Positions 1 to 6,553 of a stretch of 12,415 nucleotides of DNA are shown in pieces. The notes beneath the pieces are model-generated. The model made no database searches and was not told the DNA's origin. It worked only from the letters and a program-made list of their open reading frames with translations. The DNA lies in assembly GCA_025357775.1 (NCBI GenBank), contig JANXOQ010000112.1:1-12415 (forward strand). The letters run 5' to 3'. A program made the translations under genes and the position numbers. Each line of letters starts with the position of its first letter. Positions within the stretch are counted from its first letter, which is position 1. The stretch is from Ferruginibacter sp. Lineage in GTDB: Bacteria; Bacteroidota; Bacteroidia; Chitinophagales; Chitinophagaceae.

Positions 1-108
1 TTCATCCTTAGCAAATAAATCTTTTATTGTGGTAGATTTTTTTAAATCATATAAAGCTTGCAATTTTTTCCAAGCACTCGTTTCGTTTATTTTTACTGAT
101 GGGAACAT
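1..108 (-). CDS. pgi: Glucose-6-phosphate isomerase, N-terminal fragment (runs off left edge)
   Basis: Reading leftwards from the ATG at 108-106 gives 36 uninterrupted codons to the window edge. The peptide begins MFPSVKINETSAWKKLQ and ends with DLFAKDE. The pattern of a short N-terminus, then T-x-AW-x-x-L, then about 15 residues later DLFAKD, is the typical start of bacterial phosphoglucose isomerase, which interconverts glucose 6-phosphate and fructose 6-phosphate in the cytoplasm. The catalytic region is outside the window, so the call rests on the N-terminus alone. The start lies 7 nt after the stop of the deacetylase gene on the same strand, so it is probably the last visible gene of the glycan operon read from 3012-3042, which could tie sugar-phosphate supply to glycan synthesis. 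Confidence 0.8.
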   Translation of the reverse strand, partial: MFPSVKINETSAWKKLQALYDLKKSTTIKDLFAKDE

Positions 109-115
109 GATATAA

Positions 116-898
116 TTATTTAGAAATAAATTTTTTCAAAATTAAAAAGTTTTGTGTGGTAATAAAATTTGAGTGTACAGATAAATCGTTTATCAATTTT
201 TCAAGTTTATACAATAAGATCTTACCGTTAGGTTTTTTTGTGTAATAAGGTATTTTGTAAGTATCTATGTTAGTAAATTCCCAAGGGTGAAAATATAAAT
301 TTATATATCCATCCCTTTTTAAAGAAAGCAAACACAATTTTAAAAATAACCAATAAGGATAGTTTTTAAAACCTAACCAAAACAGCGGTAATCTCAATGG
401 GGTACTTACGCTAGCTGGTATACGAATTACCTTTTCTTGTTCAAAAACTGTTCTTGGTAGGTCGAAATTATTATAACGTTTTGGTAAATAAATTGGGTTT
501 ATAGATGAGTCGTATACATAGCCTGCTTTTACAACATCACTCATATCTACTTTGCGCATACGTGGCATGCGTAAACCTTTTACATTTGTGCCTGCTATTT
601 CTTCCAACAGTAATTTTGATTGTAAAAGATGTTCATTTTTAAAGCTTGAATGATAAAAAGTATGTGATGCAATTTCATGTTTTGTGGCAAGTGCTTTAAT
701 TGTATCTGGGAAAGTTTGCGCAAAATTGGCTGTTGTATATAAAGTTGTTTGTAGGTTATATTTTTCGCACAATGGAATAATAGCGTCCAATCCTTTTTTC
801 CCTATCTCCATTTGTTCGTTATTACTTATTTGCTGTCCATACTCAAGTGGCATATCAAATTCTTCCACATCAAAACTTAACAATGTATATGGCTTCAT
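116..898 (-). CDS. Polysaccharide deacetylase family protein (NodB homology)
   Basis: A 260-residue cytoplasmic-looking protein with no signal peptide. It carries the ordered motifs of the polysaccharide deacetylase (CE4/NodB) fold: SFDVEEFD at residues 8-15 (catalytic Asp10 and acidic metal-side residues), H79-T-F-Y-H83 (the H-x3-H metal pair), RMPRMR at 110-115, D130-SS, and FHPWE at 203-207 with the distal His204. The DVEE form of motif 1 is closer to the FDVE-type deacetylases found in exopolysaccharide clusters than to the classic TFDD form. The family removes N-acetyl (or formyl) groups from sugar polymers or lipid-linked sugars using a divalent metal. Its ATG overlaps the stop of the upstream GT2 gene by 4 bp (ATGA), implying translational coupling. 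By analogy with ArnD next to ArnC it may act on the sugar that its neighbour attaches to polyprenyl phosphate; that substrate is inferred. Confidence 0.85.
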   Translation of the reverse strand: MKPYTLLSFDVEEFDMPLEYGQQISNNEQMEIGKKGLDAIIPLCEKYNLQTTLYTTANFAQTFPDTIKALATKHEIASHTFYHSSFKNEHLLQSKLLLEEIAGTNVKGLRMPRMRKVDMSDVVKAGYVYDSSINPIYLPKRYNNFDLPRTVFEQEKVIRIPASVSTPLRLPLFWLGFKNYPYWLFLKLCLLSLKRDGYINLYFHPWEFTNIDTYKIPYYTKKPNGKILLYKLEKLINDLSVHSNFITTQNFLILKKFISK

Positions 899-1821
899 TT
901 AATATTTGTTTCGTTTATAATGTAATGTGGCCTTTGTTTGCTTTGCATAAATAGTTTACCAAGGTACATTCCTATTATACCCAGTATTATTAATTGTATG
1001 CCTCCAAAAAAAGCAATTGTTACAATTACCGATGCCCAACCAGATACAGGATGGCCGTATAAAATACTTAACAACGCATAAGGGATATATGCAAGAGATA
1101 TAAACGCACTTGCAAAACCTAAGTAAATGGCAATTGTTAATGGTTTTGTGCTAAATGATGTAATACCTTTTAAGGCAAGTTCCATCATTTTTTTAAAATT
1201 ATATTTTGATACACCATTGGCTCTTTCTGCAGGTACATATTCTATAGATGTTTGTTTAAAGCCAAGCCATTTTACCATACCCCTCCAAAATAAATCATAT
1301 TCCTTTATTTCTCTAATTACGTTTACTACTTTCCTATCAAGCAATCTAAAATCGGCAGTGCCATTTTCTATTTCTATAGACGATAGCTTGTTTAAAATAT
1401 TATAAAAAAGATTACTAGTTGTCCGTTTTATAAACGGCATTTCTTTTTCTTTTTTTCTAATTGTATATACCACATCATTTCCTGTTTCCCATAATGCAAT
1501 TAGCTGTGGTAATAAAGATGGTGGGTGTTGCATATCACCATCCATACTTATCACAGCATCCGCATCGCTTAAATCTAAGCCTGCCTTCAATGCATTTTGA
1601 TGCCCAAAATTTTTAGAAAATGAAATATAATTTAATAATTTATTTTCAGCTGCTATTTTTTTTAAAAAAAGGAGACTGTCATCACTACTTCCATCATCTA
1701 CAAAAATTATATTGTAATCGTAAGGCAGTGGTTGCATCACAATTTTTATTGCCGAAAGCATTACCACAATATTATTTACTTCATTGTAAATAGGTATTAT
1801 TATGCAAATTTTTTTATTCAT
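895..1821 (-). CDS. GT2 glycosyltransferase, GtrB/ArnC/DPM1-like (polyprenyl-phosphate sugar synthase)
   Basis: A 308-residue protein starting directly with the GT-A fold: IIIPIYNE at residues 7-14, VDDGSSDDS at 41-49 (nucleotide binding), SKNFGHQNALKAGLD at 69-83, and the metal-binding DGDMQHPP at 94-101. The conserved NGTADFRLLDRKVV stretch (153-166) and RANGVSKYNFKKM (200-212) are characteristic of dolichyl/undecaprenyl-phosphate sugar synthases. Two C-terminal membrane segments (about 227-255 and 262-290) match the GtrB/ArnC layout. Such enzymes move a sugar from a nucleotide donor to undecaprenyl phosphate at the inner face of the plasma membrane. It overlaps the upstream GT87 gene by 8 bp and the downstream deacetylase by 4 bp, so all three are surely co-transcribed. 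The sugar cannot be read from sequence. Confidence 0.9.
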   Translation of the reverse strand: MNKKICIIIPIYNEVNNIVVMLSAIKIVMQPLPYDYNIIFVDDGSSDDSLLFLKKIAAENKLLNYISFSKNFGHQNALKAGLDLSDADAVISMDGDMQHPPSLLPQLIALWETGNDVVYTIRKKEKEMPFIKRTTSNLFYNILNKLSSIEIENGTADFRLLDRKVVNVIREIKEYDLFWRGMVKWLGFKQTSIEYVPAERANGVSKYNFKKMMELALKGITSFSTKPLTIAIYLGFASAFISLAYIPYALLSILYGHPVSGWASVIVTIAFFGGIQLIILGIIGMYLGKLFMQSKQRPHYIINETNIK

Positions 1822-2992
1822 TTATATTTTTTGTTGATGCAAAATTTTTACATAATAATTGAATACTAATTACAATCCATATAAAAAAACAAGGCATAGC
1901 TTTTATCGCATAAGGACGTATGAAATTGGCTTTTAAATTTTTTGGAAATAAGTCAGTCGTTGACAAACTTGTAAATAATAATGCTAATATCAATAAACTA
2001 ACAACCCACCATTTTCTATTATCTTGTAAAATATACCAAATGCCAATTCCTAACATGGCTATAACAAAAGTAGCACTTTCTGCAGATGAACTAAATATAA
2101 CTACACCTATTAATAAAAAAGCAAGATACGATAACTGAAAATTTGTGTGGTAATATTGTTTAAATCTTATTATTGGTAATAAATAAATGATAGCCGCAGT
2201 TAATAAAAAATAAATGTCTGCAATATTTGGCAAATGCAATGTTCTTTTTAAAAATCTAATAGCAGTCATACCTTGCATTACAGAGTCTGCATTTAATTGG
2301 TTTTTTTCAGTTAAAGATTGATACCAATCAAAGTAACTTTGCACAACAAAATGAGGAGATGAAATTGCCATTGGTAAACAAAAACATAATATAATCCAAA
2401 AAATAAATGACCAAATAAATGTAATTTTATTATTTGAAAACAAAAAAAATGCTAAGCCAACAATTCCATAAATTTTTGTAAGAATACCGATTACTATAAA
2501 TAATGTTGCCCAAAAATCCTTTCTATTTTTTACCAAAATATATGATAACAAAATAGTAGAAGTAAGCATTGGATTAAACTGTACATTATGTATACTTGTC
2601 ATCATTTCTAATGCCGAAATGAATAATATTATATGCTGTTGCTTTGCAGATATTGGTAGCTTACTTATTGCATAAAATAGAATAAATGCATTAGCTAAAC
2701 ACCATAAAAAACAACCAAAGCTATCATTTAAAATTGTAAATGGAGCAATAATTAAACTGAAAAAAGAACCGTAATGGTTGCTATCTACATATTCTAATGG
2801 ATAAGTTGAAAATAAATTTAATTTAGAAATTGTATGAACAAAAACACCCTTAAATATTAAATAATTATTATATCCAGCTATTCCTTTTAAAGATTGAACT
2901 GATGCTGCTACAAATGCAAGTGTAAACCAAAAAATAGAGGCAAAAGATATTTTATATTTAGAAACGATAAACTGTTTAAATAAAAAAGTCAT
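1814..2992 (-). CDS. Polytopic GT-C glycosyltransferase, GT87 / DUF2029-like
   Basis: A 392-residue integral membrane protein with about nine to eleven hydrophobic helices separated by short loops. Family-like landmarks are GYNNYLIFKG (residues 40-49), the STYPLEYVDSNHYG loop (62-75) that resembles the G-x-x-x-Y...Y-x-P region of DUF2029 proteins, a NVQFNP segment (137-142) in the place of the usual G-Q-x-N, and an ILTKIYG helix (171-177) in the place of the usual K-x-x-P. GT87 enzymes use polyprenyl-phosphate sugars as donors at the outer face of the plasma membrane. Placed first in the operon before a GtrB/ArnC-like enzyme, it is the likely acceptor-side transferase for the lipid-linked sugar. 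A consensus promoter lies 20 bp upstream. The family call is moderate because this group diverges strongly in sequence; another GT-C family is the alternative. Confidence 0.72.
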   Translation of the reverse strand: MTFLFKQFIVSKYKISFASIFWFTLAFVAASVQSLKGIAGYNNYLIFKGVFVHTISKLNLFSTYPLEYVDSNHYGSFFSLIIAPFTILNDSFGCFLWCLANAFILFYAISKLPISAKQQHIILFISALEMMTSIHNVQFNPMLTSTILLSYILVKNRKDFWATLFIVIGILTKIYGIVGLAFFLFSNNKITFIWSFIFWIILCFCLPMAISSPHFVVQSYFDWYQSLTEKNQLNADSVMQGMTAIRFLKRTLHLPNIADIYFLLTAAIIYLLPIIRFKQYYHTNFQLSYLAFLLIGVVIFSSSAESATFVIAMLGIGIWYILQDNRKWWVVSLLILALLFTSLSTTDLFPKNLKANFIRPYAIKAMPCFFIWIVISIQLLCKNFASTKNINE

Positions 2993-3011
2993 GTGGTGAG
3001 AATCTTTTTTA

Positions 3012-3042
3012 CAAATATAGTTCTACTTTAATAATTTTTCAA
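3012..3042 (-). promoter_or_regulatory. Bacteroidota-type promoter for the GT87-GT2-deacetylase operon
   Basis: On the minus strand TTG (3042-3040), a 20-nt spacer and TATATTTG (3019-3012) match the Bacteroidota sigma-ABfr pattern TTG-N19-21-TAnnTTTG. The -7 element ends 20 nt before the ATG at 2992, leaving a short leader. The -33 element abuts the stop codon of the YkgJ gene (3045-3043), so the promoter fills the whole 51-bp gap and gives the glycan operon its own start. Confidence 0.75.
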
Positions 3043-3549
3043 TTAGTCCGTAAAACCCACATCCAACTTTAACTGCTCTACCACATTGTAAATAATTGGG
3101 CACATTGCATAATGTATAAGCGTACCAAATAACCTTCCTTTAAAATTATTTTCGTGCAAGTGAGGAAAAGCTCTGCATTCTGTAAAACGATTTTCATAAA
3201 TCATACATTTGCTATCTGCTAAAAAATGGCAAGGAATAGTATTCATAATTATTTTGCCTTGCATACTTTCTTCTAAATATTTTTCTTTAAATGCTTGTGG
3301 GGTTATGTTTAAATGATTGGCAACTTTTATATTTTCTTCAGGTGTTACGTTTATCATTAATTGTCTGCAACAGCCGCCACAGTCTGTGCAATTTATTAGT
3401 GGGGTTATTTTTTCGTTTATAGCATGCACCATTGCATCTAGTTCATCGCTATCTATTTTTTGAAGGAAGGAGCGGAAGGAGTCGTTTTCGTCTAACTTTT
3501 GCTCTGCTTGGATTTGAATATAAGTGCGGTCTATTATGATGGGTAGCAT
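3043..3549 (-). CDS. YkgJ-family cysteine cluster protein (putative zinc/iron-binding)
   Basis: A 168-residue soluble protein. The hallmark is the C-x2-C-x2-CC motif at Cys54, Cys57, Cys60, Cys61 (CTDCGGCC), followed by further cysteines in family spacing: PC107H, C115-MIY, TEC125RAFPH and C150P. This eight-cysteine pattern defines the YkgJ/CxxCxxCC family, whose members are annotated as zinc- or iron-sulfur-cluster-binding; the biochemical role is unsettled. There is no signal peptide. The length is usual for Bacteroidota members. The start at ATG 3549 keeps the typical N-terminal segment with IQ...AEQ...FRSFL. It is probably transcribed from a promoter near 3601-3635, and a separate promoter follows its stop, so it is unlikely to depend on the glycan operon. 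Confidence 0.88.
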   Translation of the reverse strand: MLPIIIDRTYIQIQAEQKLDENDSFRSFLQKIDSDELDAMVHAINEKITPLINCTDCGGCCRQLMINVTPEENIKVANHLNITPQAFKEKYLEESMQGKIIMNTIPCHFLADSKCMIYENRFTECRAFPHLHENNFKGRLFGTLIHYAMCPIIYNVVEQLKLDVGFTD

Positions 3550-3600
3550 TTTTACTGATTTTTGGTTTACAGTTTCGTCGCAAAAAAAAGCGATAAGTCA

Positions 3601-3635
3601 CAAAGATAAAAACTCGTCATGGGTTTTGTTTCAAA
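3601..3635 (-). promoter_or_regulatory. Probable promoter of the YkgJ-family gene
   Basis: On the minus strand TATCTTTG (3608-3601) fits the -7 consensus TAnnTTTG exactly and lies 52 nt before the ATG. A TTTG (3635-3632) lies 23 nt further upstream, slightly longer than the usual 19-21 nt spacing, so the -33 assignment is weaker than the -7. Confidence 0.5.
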
Positions 3636-3653
3636 AAAAAATATTTCCACAGT

Positions 3654-3674
3654 TGCACAGGTTGGTTTATAAAA
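3654..3674 (+). repeat. 21-bp direct repeat, left copy
   Basis: This 21-mer (TGCACAG, one variable base, then TTGGTTTATAAAA) recurs at 7942-7962 in the same orientation with a single mismatch (G at 3661, C at 7949). The two copies bracket the plus-strand regulator/barrel cassette. Similarity does not extend into the flanks. Confidence 0.6.
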
Positions 3675-3971
3675 ATTAGGCTTTTTATTCCTTTTTATGG
3701 TATTTGAAATTATTCTTTTTTATTTTTCATCAAGTAATTTTATTTTACTAAAGCAAATTATCCTATTTAACTTTATGCTAGTGATTTGTAAAATGTTGTA
3801 TCATAACTTGTTTTTATAAATTAAGGTTGTTAAATTCCATTCTTTTGTGCGGGGATAATTTCAACATTAGTTGGATCATAAAACTTAACCAATGTAGTTA
3901 TGAAACAAAATGTTAACAGCGAGCATAAAGCAATAGCCTACAAACGATATAAACTACGAAAAAAAAACTGC

Positions 3972-3979
3972 TACTTTTG
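3972..3979 (+). promoter_or_regulatory. -7 element for the Crp/Fnr-like gene
   Basis: TACTTTTG fits TAnnTTTG exactly and ends 25 nt before the ATG at 4005. No TTG is found about 20 nt upstream, so the -33 element is absent or degenerate, which may mean activator dependence or weak expression. Confidence 0.5.
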
Positions 3980-4004
3980 CACAATAAATTTTAGGATATA
4001 CTAA

Positions 4005-4583
4005 ATGACTTCAAAAATAATTCAAAGTATTAAATTAATAGTTTCTTTAAATGAACACGAAGAGAAAGCGTTTCTAAATATTTTAGAAGTGAACATTATT
4101 AAGAAAAAACAATTTTTACTTCAGGAAGGACAAATATGTGAAAAAATTACTTTTGTAAATAATGGTTGTATGCGGTTATTCTATAATATCGATGGTATAG
4201 AAAATACAATACAATTCTTTTTTGGAGATAGTTGGTATACTGATTATTCAAGTTTTTTAACAGGACAACCCACTATTGAAAATATGAAAGCACTTGAAGA
4301 AAGCGAAGTGGTACAATTCAAAAAAAATGACCTTTACAAACTCTATGAAGTAATGCCTGTATTTGAAAAAGTTGGAAGAATATTTGCAGAAAATGCTTAA
4401 TTAGCAGTTTCGCAACTCAATCAAATGAAAACGAACGAAGAGCCAGAAATTAGATATATAAATTTACTTAAAACAAGACCAGAGCTTGTTCAAAAAATTC
4501 CACAACATTACATCGCTTCTTTTCTTGGCATCAAACCAGAAACTTTAAGTCGTATCAGAAAAAGAATTTTGACATCAAAATAA
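4005..4583 (+). pseudogene. Crp/Fnr-family transcriptional regulator, split by an in-frame TAA
   Basis: The first open part (4005-4400, 131 residues) is a cyclic-nucleotide-binding-type beta-roll: LLQEGQICEKITFVNNGCMRLFY (about 38-60, with Gly42 and Gly54), a GDSWYTD turn (74-80) and the start of the dimer helix (VFEKVGRIFAENA, 119-131). TAA at 4398-4400 then interrupts it. Reading on in the same frame gives LAVSQLNQ..., then [20 protein letters not shown] and [15 protein letters not shown], the winged-helix recognition region typical of Bacteroidota Crp/Fnr proteins, to a second TAA at 4581-4583. Total length with one residue at the stop is 192, the normal size for the family, where an aromatic residue is usual at that position; TAT or TAC to TAA would explain it. 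The canonical R-S/E phosphate-binding cassette for cAMP is not evident, so the ligand is unknown. It precedes the barrel operon and an FNR-like site. It may be a recent pseudogene, two polypeptides, stop readthrough, or a base-call error. Confidence 0.85.
4401..4583 (+). other. Detached DNA-binding domain of the split Crp/Fnr regulator
   Basis: This open stretch after the TAA carries the complete helix-turn-helix (residues 163-188 of the undivided protein: [20 protein letters not shown]). An internal ATG at 4425 could initiate a 52-residue product containing only the end of the dimer helix and the wHTH. Whether it is translated cannot be told from sequence. Confidence 0.6.
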
Positions 4584-4587
4584 TTTC

Positions 4588-4601
4588 TTGATTCAAGTCA
4601 A
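4588..4601 (+). promoter_or_regulatory. FNR/CRP-like operator upstream of the barrel operon
   Basis: TTGAT-TCAA-GTCAA matches the FNR-family consensus TTGAT-N4-ATCAA at nine of ten defined positions. It also overlaps a perfect 11-bp palindrome, CTTGA-T-TCAAG (4587-4597). The site begins 4 nt after the regulator's final stop. Its centre is about 34 nt upstream of the centre of the -7 element at 4625-4632, which places it near -41 to -45, the class II activator position, in a promoter with no recognisable -33 element. Confidence 0.6.
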
Positions 4602-4624
4602 CGTTTTACGGTTTCTACTACCCT

Positions 4625-4632
4625 CATCTTTG
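4625..4632 (+). promoter_or_regulatory. -7 element of the barrel/membrane-protein operon
   Basis: CATCTTTG differs from TAnnTTTG only at the first base and ends 29 nt before the ATG at 4662. The expected -33 TTG is missing at 20 nt upstream, consistent with dependence on a factor bound at 4588-4601. Confidence 0.5.
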
Positions 4633-4661
4633 CAGTGTTAAATAATTAAAACATTGTAAAA

Positions 4662-5237
4662 ATGAAAAATTCAATTAAAATTTTCTCCGTATTGCTTCTA
4701 CTTATATGTAGTAAAGCATTTTCACAAACAGGCACAGTAAGCCAAAAAAAATGGGGGCTTGAAACAGAGCTTGTTCAACCCTTTTTACCCAACGTAAGTA
4801 TCATAAGACTGCAAGCTACTAGAACGCTTACAAAACCTGAAAGTAAAATGAAAGGCGACCTTATACTTGGTATGTATATCAGGCCTAATGTAAAACATGA
4901 TGTAGTGGAAAAAATAAATGAGTATATGATGATTATTGGCTACCGCCAATACTTTTGGAAAGGTTTACACCTCGAAGCAAAAATGAATGTTGGTTATGCT
5001 TGGGGAACAAGAAACCTTATTGATGGAAAAGACTACGAAACCTCAACTGCATTTTATGAAAGTAATATTGGATACAAAATTAATTTAACCAACAAAACTA
5101 AAAGAACCCTATACATTATTCCACAATTTGGTGTGCTTGGTAATGCCAAAGGCAACAATACAGTAAATATTGGCCCACGTGGCGGCAAAGCCGATGTATT
5201 TATTCAAGGAGGTTTAATTATTGGTATTAATTTCTAA
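4662..5237 (+). CDS. Secreted small outer-membrane beta-barrel-like protein (first of operon)
   Basis: A 191-residue protein of no family I can name. The first 21 residues form a Sec signal peptide (two Lys, hydrophobic SVLLLLIC core, A-F-S before the cut) and the mature chain would begin with Gln22. The rest is built of alternating, aromatic-rich amphipathic stretches (for example YMMIIGYRQYFWKGLHLEAKMNVGYAWG) joined by polar turns, and it ends with the hydrophobic strand QGGLIIGINF whose terminal Phe is the usual signal for BAM-assembled barrels. A small eight-stranded barrel in the outer membrane is therefore likely. It is first in a four-gene operon, 79 nt after the split Crp/Fnr gene, behind the FNR-like site. 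The next gene follows after 19 nt. Confidence 0.75.
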   Translation: MKNSIKIFSVLLLLICSKAFSQTGTVSQKKWGLETELVQPFLPNVSIIRLQATRTLTKPESKMKGDLILGMYIRPNVKHDVVEKINEYMMIIGYRQYFWKGLHLEAKMNVGYAWGTRNLIDGKDYETSTAFYESNIGYKINLTNKTKRTLYIIPQFGVLGNAKGNNTVNIGPRGGKADVFIQGGLIIGINF

Positions 5238-5256
5238 TCGTAAAATATAAAATAAA

Positions 5257-5913
5257 ATGAAAAATTTAATCATGATAATAGCAATGGCTACTATGAGTAT
5301 TTCAAGTGCATTTGCTCAAACAAAAAATAAAAAAGAACTTTTATACAGTAATAGATTTAGCATACTCTTTGGAATGCTTCAACCATTAGTAGCCAAAGGA
5401 TTTAATGTAGAAGTAAATTATACTACAAAACGAATGATATTTGATTACTCACATGGAATTTCGCTTGACCCGCCTGTGGTTGGAGATTTTAAAACCCAAA
5501 AAATAGCATTACACATACCAACCACAACAGGTTTTGGTATTGGATATCGTTTTTCATCTTTCTTTGATGTACGCTTTGAACCCAAATTGCATAGTTGGGA
5601 AATTTACAACGAAGGCGATGTACAAAATGATAATACGCTAATTAAAAAGTTCAACACTTTTACTTTGGGTGTGGGTGCTTACTACCGATATATGCCATTT
5701 AAAAACAGCGAAAATAAATTTTTGCAAGGCTTCACAACTAGTACGAGTATAAGGTATTGGCAAAATGTGGGTACAACTTTAAGAGATGATAAATTTTCTT
5801 ATTTGAATAAAAATACCAACAAAACCGAAACCCTAAGTGCGCCTAATATTGGTTTTGCAAATAGTCCAATCATTTTTAACATAGCCATTGGTTACACTTT
5901 TGGCGGAAAATAA
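5257..5913 (+). CDS. Secreted outer-membrane beta-barrel-like protein (second of operon)
   Basis: A 218-residue protein with a 20-residue signal peptide (MKNLIMIIAMATMSISSAFA) and Gln21 at the mature end. The remainder alternates short amphipathic strands, such as FNVEVNYTTKRMIFDYSHGISL, GFGIGYRFSSFFDVRFEPKLHSW, FTLGVGAYYRYMPF and IIFNIAIGYTFGGK, with polar loops. The final strand with Tyr-Thr-Phe resembles a barrel C-terminus, though it carries GGK after the Phe. The early 'ILFGMLQPLVAKGFNVEVNY' segment vaguely resembles 'LETELVQPFLPN' in the preceding gene, so the two may be distant paralogues; that is inference. No catalytic motif is seen. It lies 19 nt downstream of its neighbour and 4 nt upstream of the next gene. 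Confidence 0.75.
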   Translation: MKNLIMIIAMATMSISSAFAQTKNKKELLYSNRFSILFGMLQPLVAKGFNVEVNYTTKRMIFDYSHGISLDPPVVGDFKTQKIALHIPTTTGFGIGYRFSSFFDVRFEPKLHSWEIYNEGDVQNDNTLIKKFNTFTLGVGAYYRYMPFKNSENKFLQGFTTSTSIRYWQNVGTTLRDDKFSYLNKNTNKTETLSAPNIGFANSPIIFNIAIGYTFGGK

Positions 5914-5917
5914 ATTT

Positions 5918-6550
5918 ATGAAAAAAATACTTATAATTATTTTGATATTGATTGTGCAAAAATCAATTTTTGCCCAATCAAAAAAAGAAAGTACATCATT
6001 TACAGTTGCTGAATTTCGTGCAGGCTATGGCGTTACAATTTTTGGTAAAGGACTAAAAGAACGTTACGAAGCAGGAAACTTTTCGAATTCAGGTGGGGGA
6101 CTTGCTTCGCTTGCTGCTTACCACAAATTTAAAAAAATTAATTACCTAAACTTTGGCATCAAGTTCAAATCCTTGGGTGCTGCTCCTTCAAAAGGCGACA
6201 GTAATCAAGAAATGTTTTTTAATTATTGGGGTGCAGCTATTACTACAAAATATTTTCCATTAGATAAAGATGCTAAAAAAGGAATTTATTTGCAAGGAGA
6301 TTATTTTTTTGTAAGCCAGTTTACTCAAAAATATCGTAATACCGCAACTAAATATTTTGACCACCAGTTTGCCATTGGTAGTGGCTTAGTGTTTGGATTT
6401 GGCTACGATTTCCCAATTGGTAAGGGCAAAACCATGCTTACTATTGGAGCAGAATATGAAACAAATAGCCGAACAGGAGAAGTAACTGGAGTGGGGAAAA
6501 AAAATTTCAGGAGTTCAAATTTTGGAATAATGGCAGGTATAAAATTCTAA
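5918..6550 (+). CDS. Secreted outer-membrane beta-barrel-like protein (third of operon)
   Basis: The start is set at ATG 5918 rather than the longer possible start at 5888, because 5918 begins a clean signal peptide (MKKILIIILILIVQKSIFA, then Gln20) and leaves a 4-nt gap after the previous stop instead of an overlap. The mature part of about 190 residues has glycine/aromatic-rich strands (FTVAEFRAGYGVTIFG, YLNFGIKFKSLG, FFNYWGAAITTKYFP, FAIGSGLVFGFGYDFPIG, MLTIGAEYETNS) and ends in SNFGIMAGIKF with a terminal Phe, a good barrel C-terminal signal. There is a Gly/Ser loop (FSNSGGGLASLA). The gene family is unknown to me. It is co-transcribed with the two barrels before it and the membrane protein 3 nt after it. 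Confidence 0.75.
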   Translation: MKKILIIILILIVQKSIFAQSKKESTSFTVAEFRAGYGVTIFGKGLKERYEAGNFSNSGGGLASLAAYHKFKKINYLNFGIKFKSLGAAPSKGDSNQEMFFNYWGAAITTKYFPLDKDAKKGIYLQGDYFFVSQFTQKYRNTATKYFDHQFAIGSGLVFGFGYDFPIGKGKTMLTIGAEYETNSRTGEVTGVGKKNFRSSNFGIMAGIKF

Positions 6551-6553
6551 TTT

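Larger units (their letters stand above)
3550..4004. other. Divergent intergenic region of about 455 bp
   Basis: The space between the leftward YkgJ gene and the rightward Crp/Fnr-like gene is very AT-rich and holds no convincing gene. It contains the promoter of the YkgJ gene (3601-3635), the left copy of a 21-bp repeat (3654-3674), and a -7-like element for the regulator (3972-3979). Short open stretches of 20-35 codons occur on both strands but none is supported. Confidence 0.6.

Noticed and set aside
3830..3901. Minus-strand peptide containing LVKFYDPTNVEIIPAQKNGI, reminiscent of the start of a DUF2007-like protein.
   Set aside because: Only about 24 codons, no proper start, nothing similar continues after the TAA; too short to support a remnant.
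3900..4004. A 34-codon open frame whose stop directly abuts the ATG of the Crp/Fnr-like gene.
   Set aside because: The -7 element for the regulator (3972-3979) lies inside it, its own start has no promoter signal, and the length is expected by chance.
4398..4400. Possibility that TAA is reassigned as a sense codon.
   Set aside because: Other genes in the window end in TAA at sensible places, for example the deacetylase, YkgJ and barrel genes, so the standard code applies.
5888..5917. Upstream start for the third barrel gene, giving ten extra N-terminal residues.
   Set aside because: It would put a non-signal extension before a clean signal peptide and overlap the previous gene by 26 bp; ATG 5918 fits far better.
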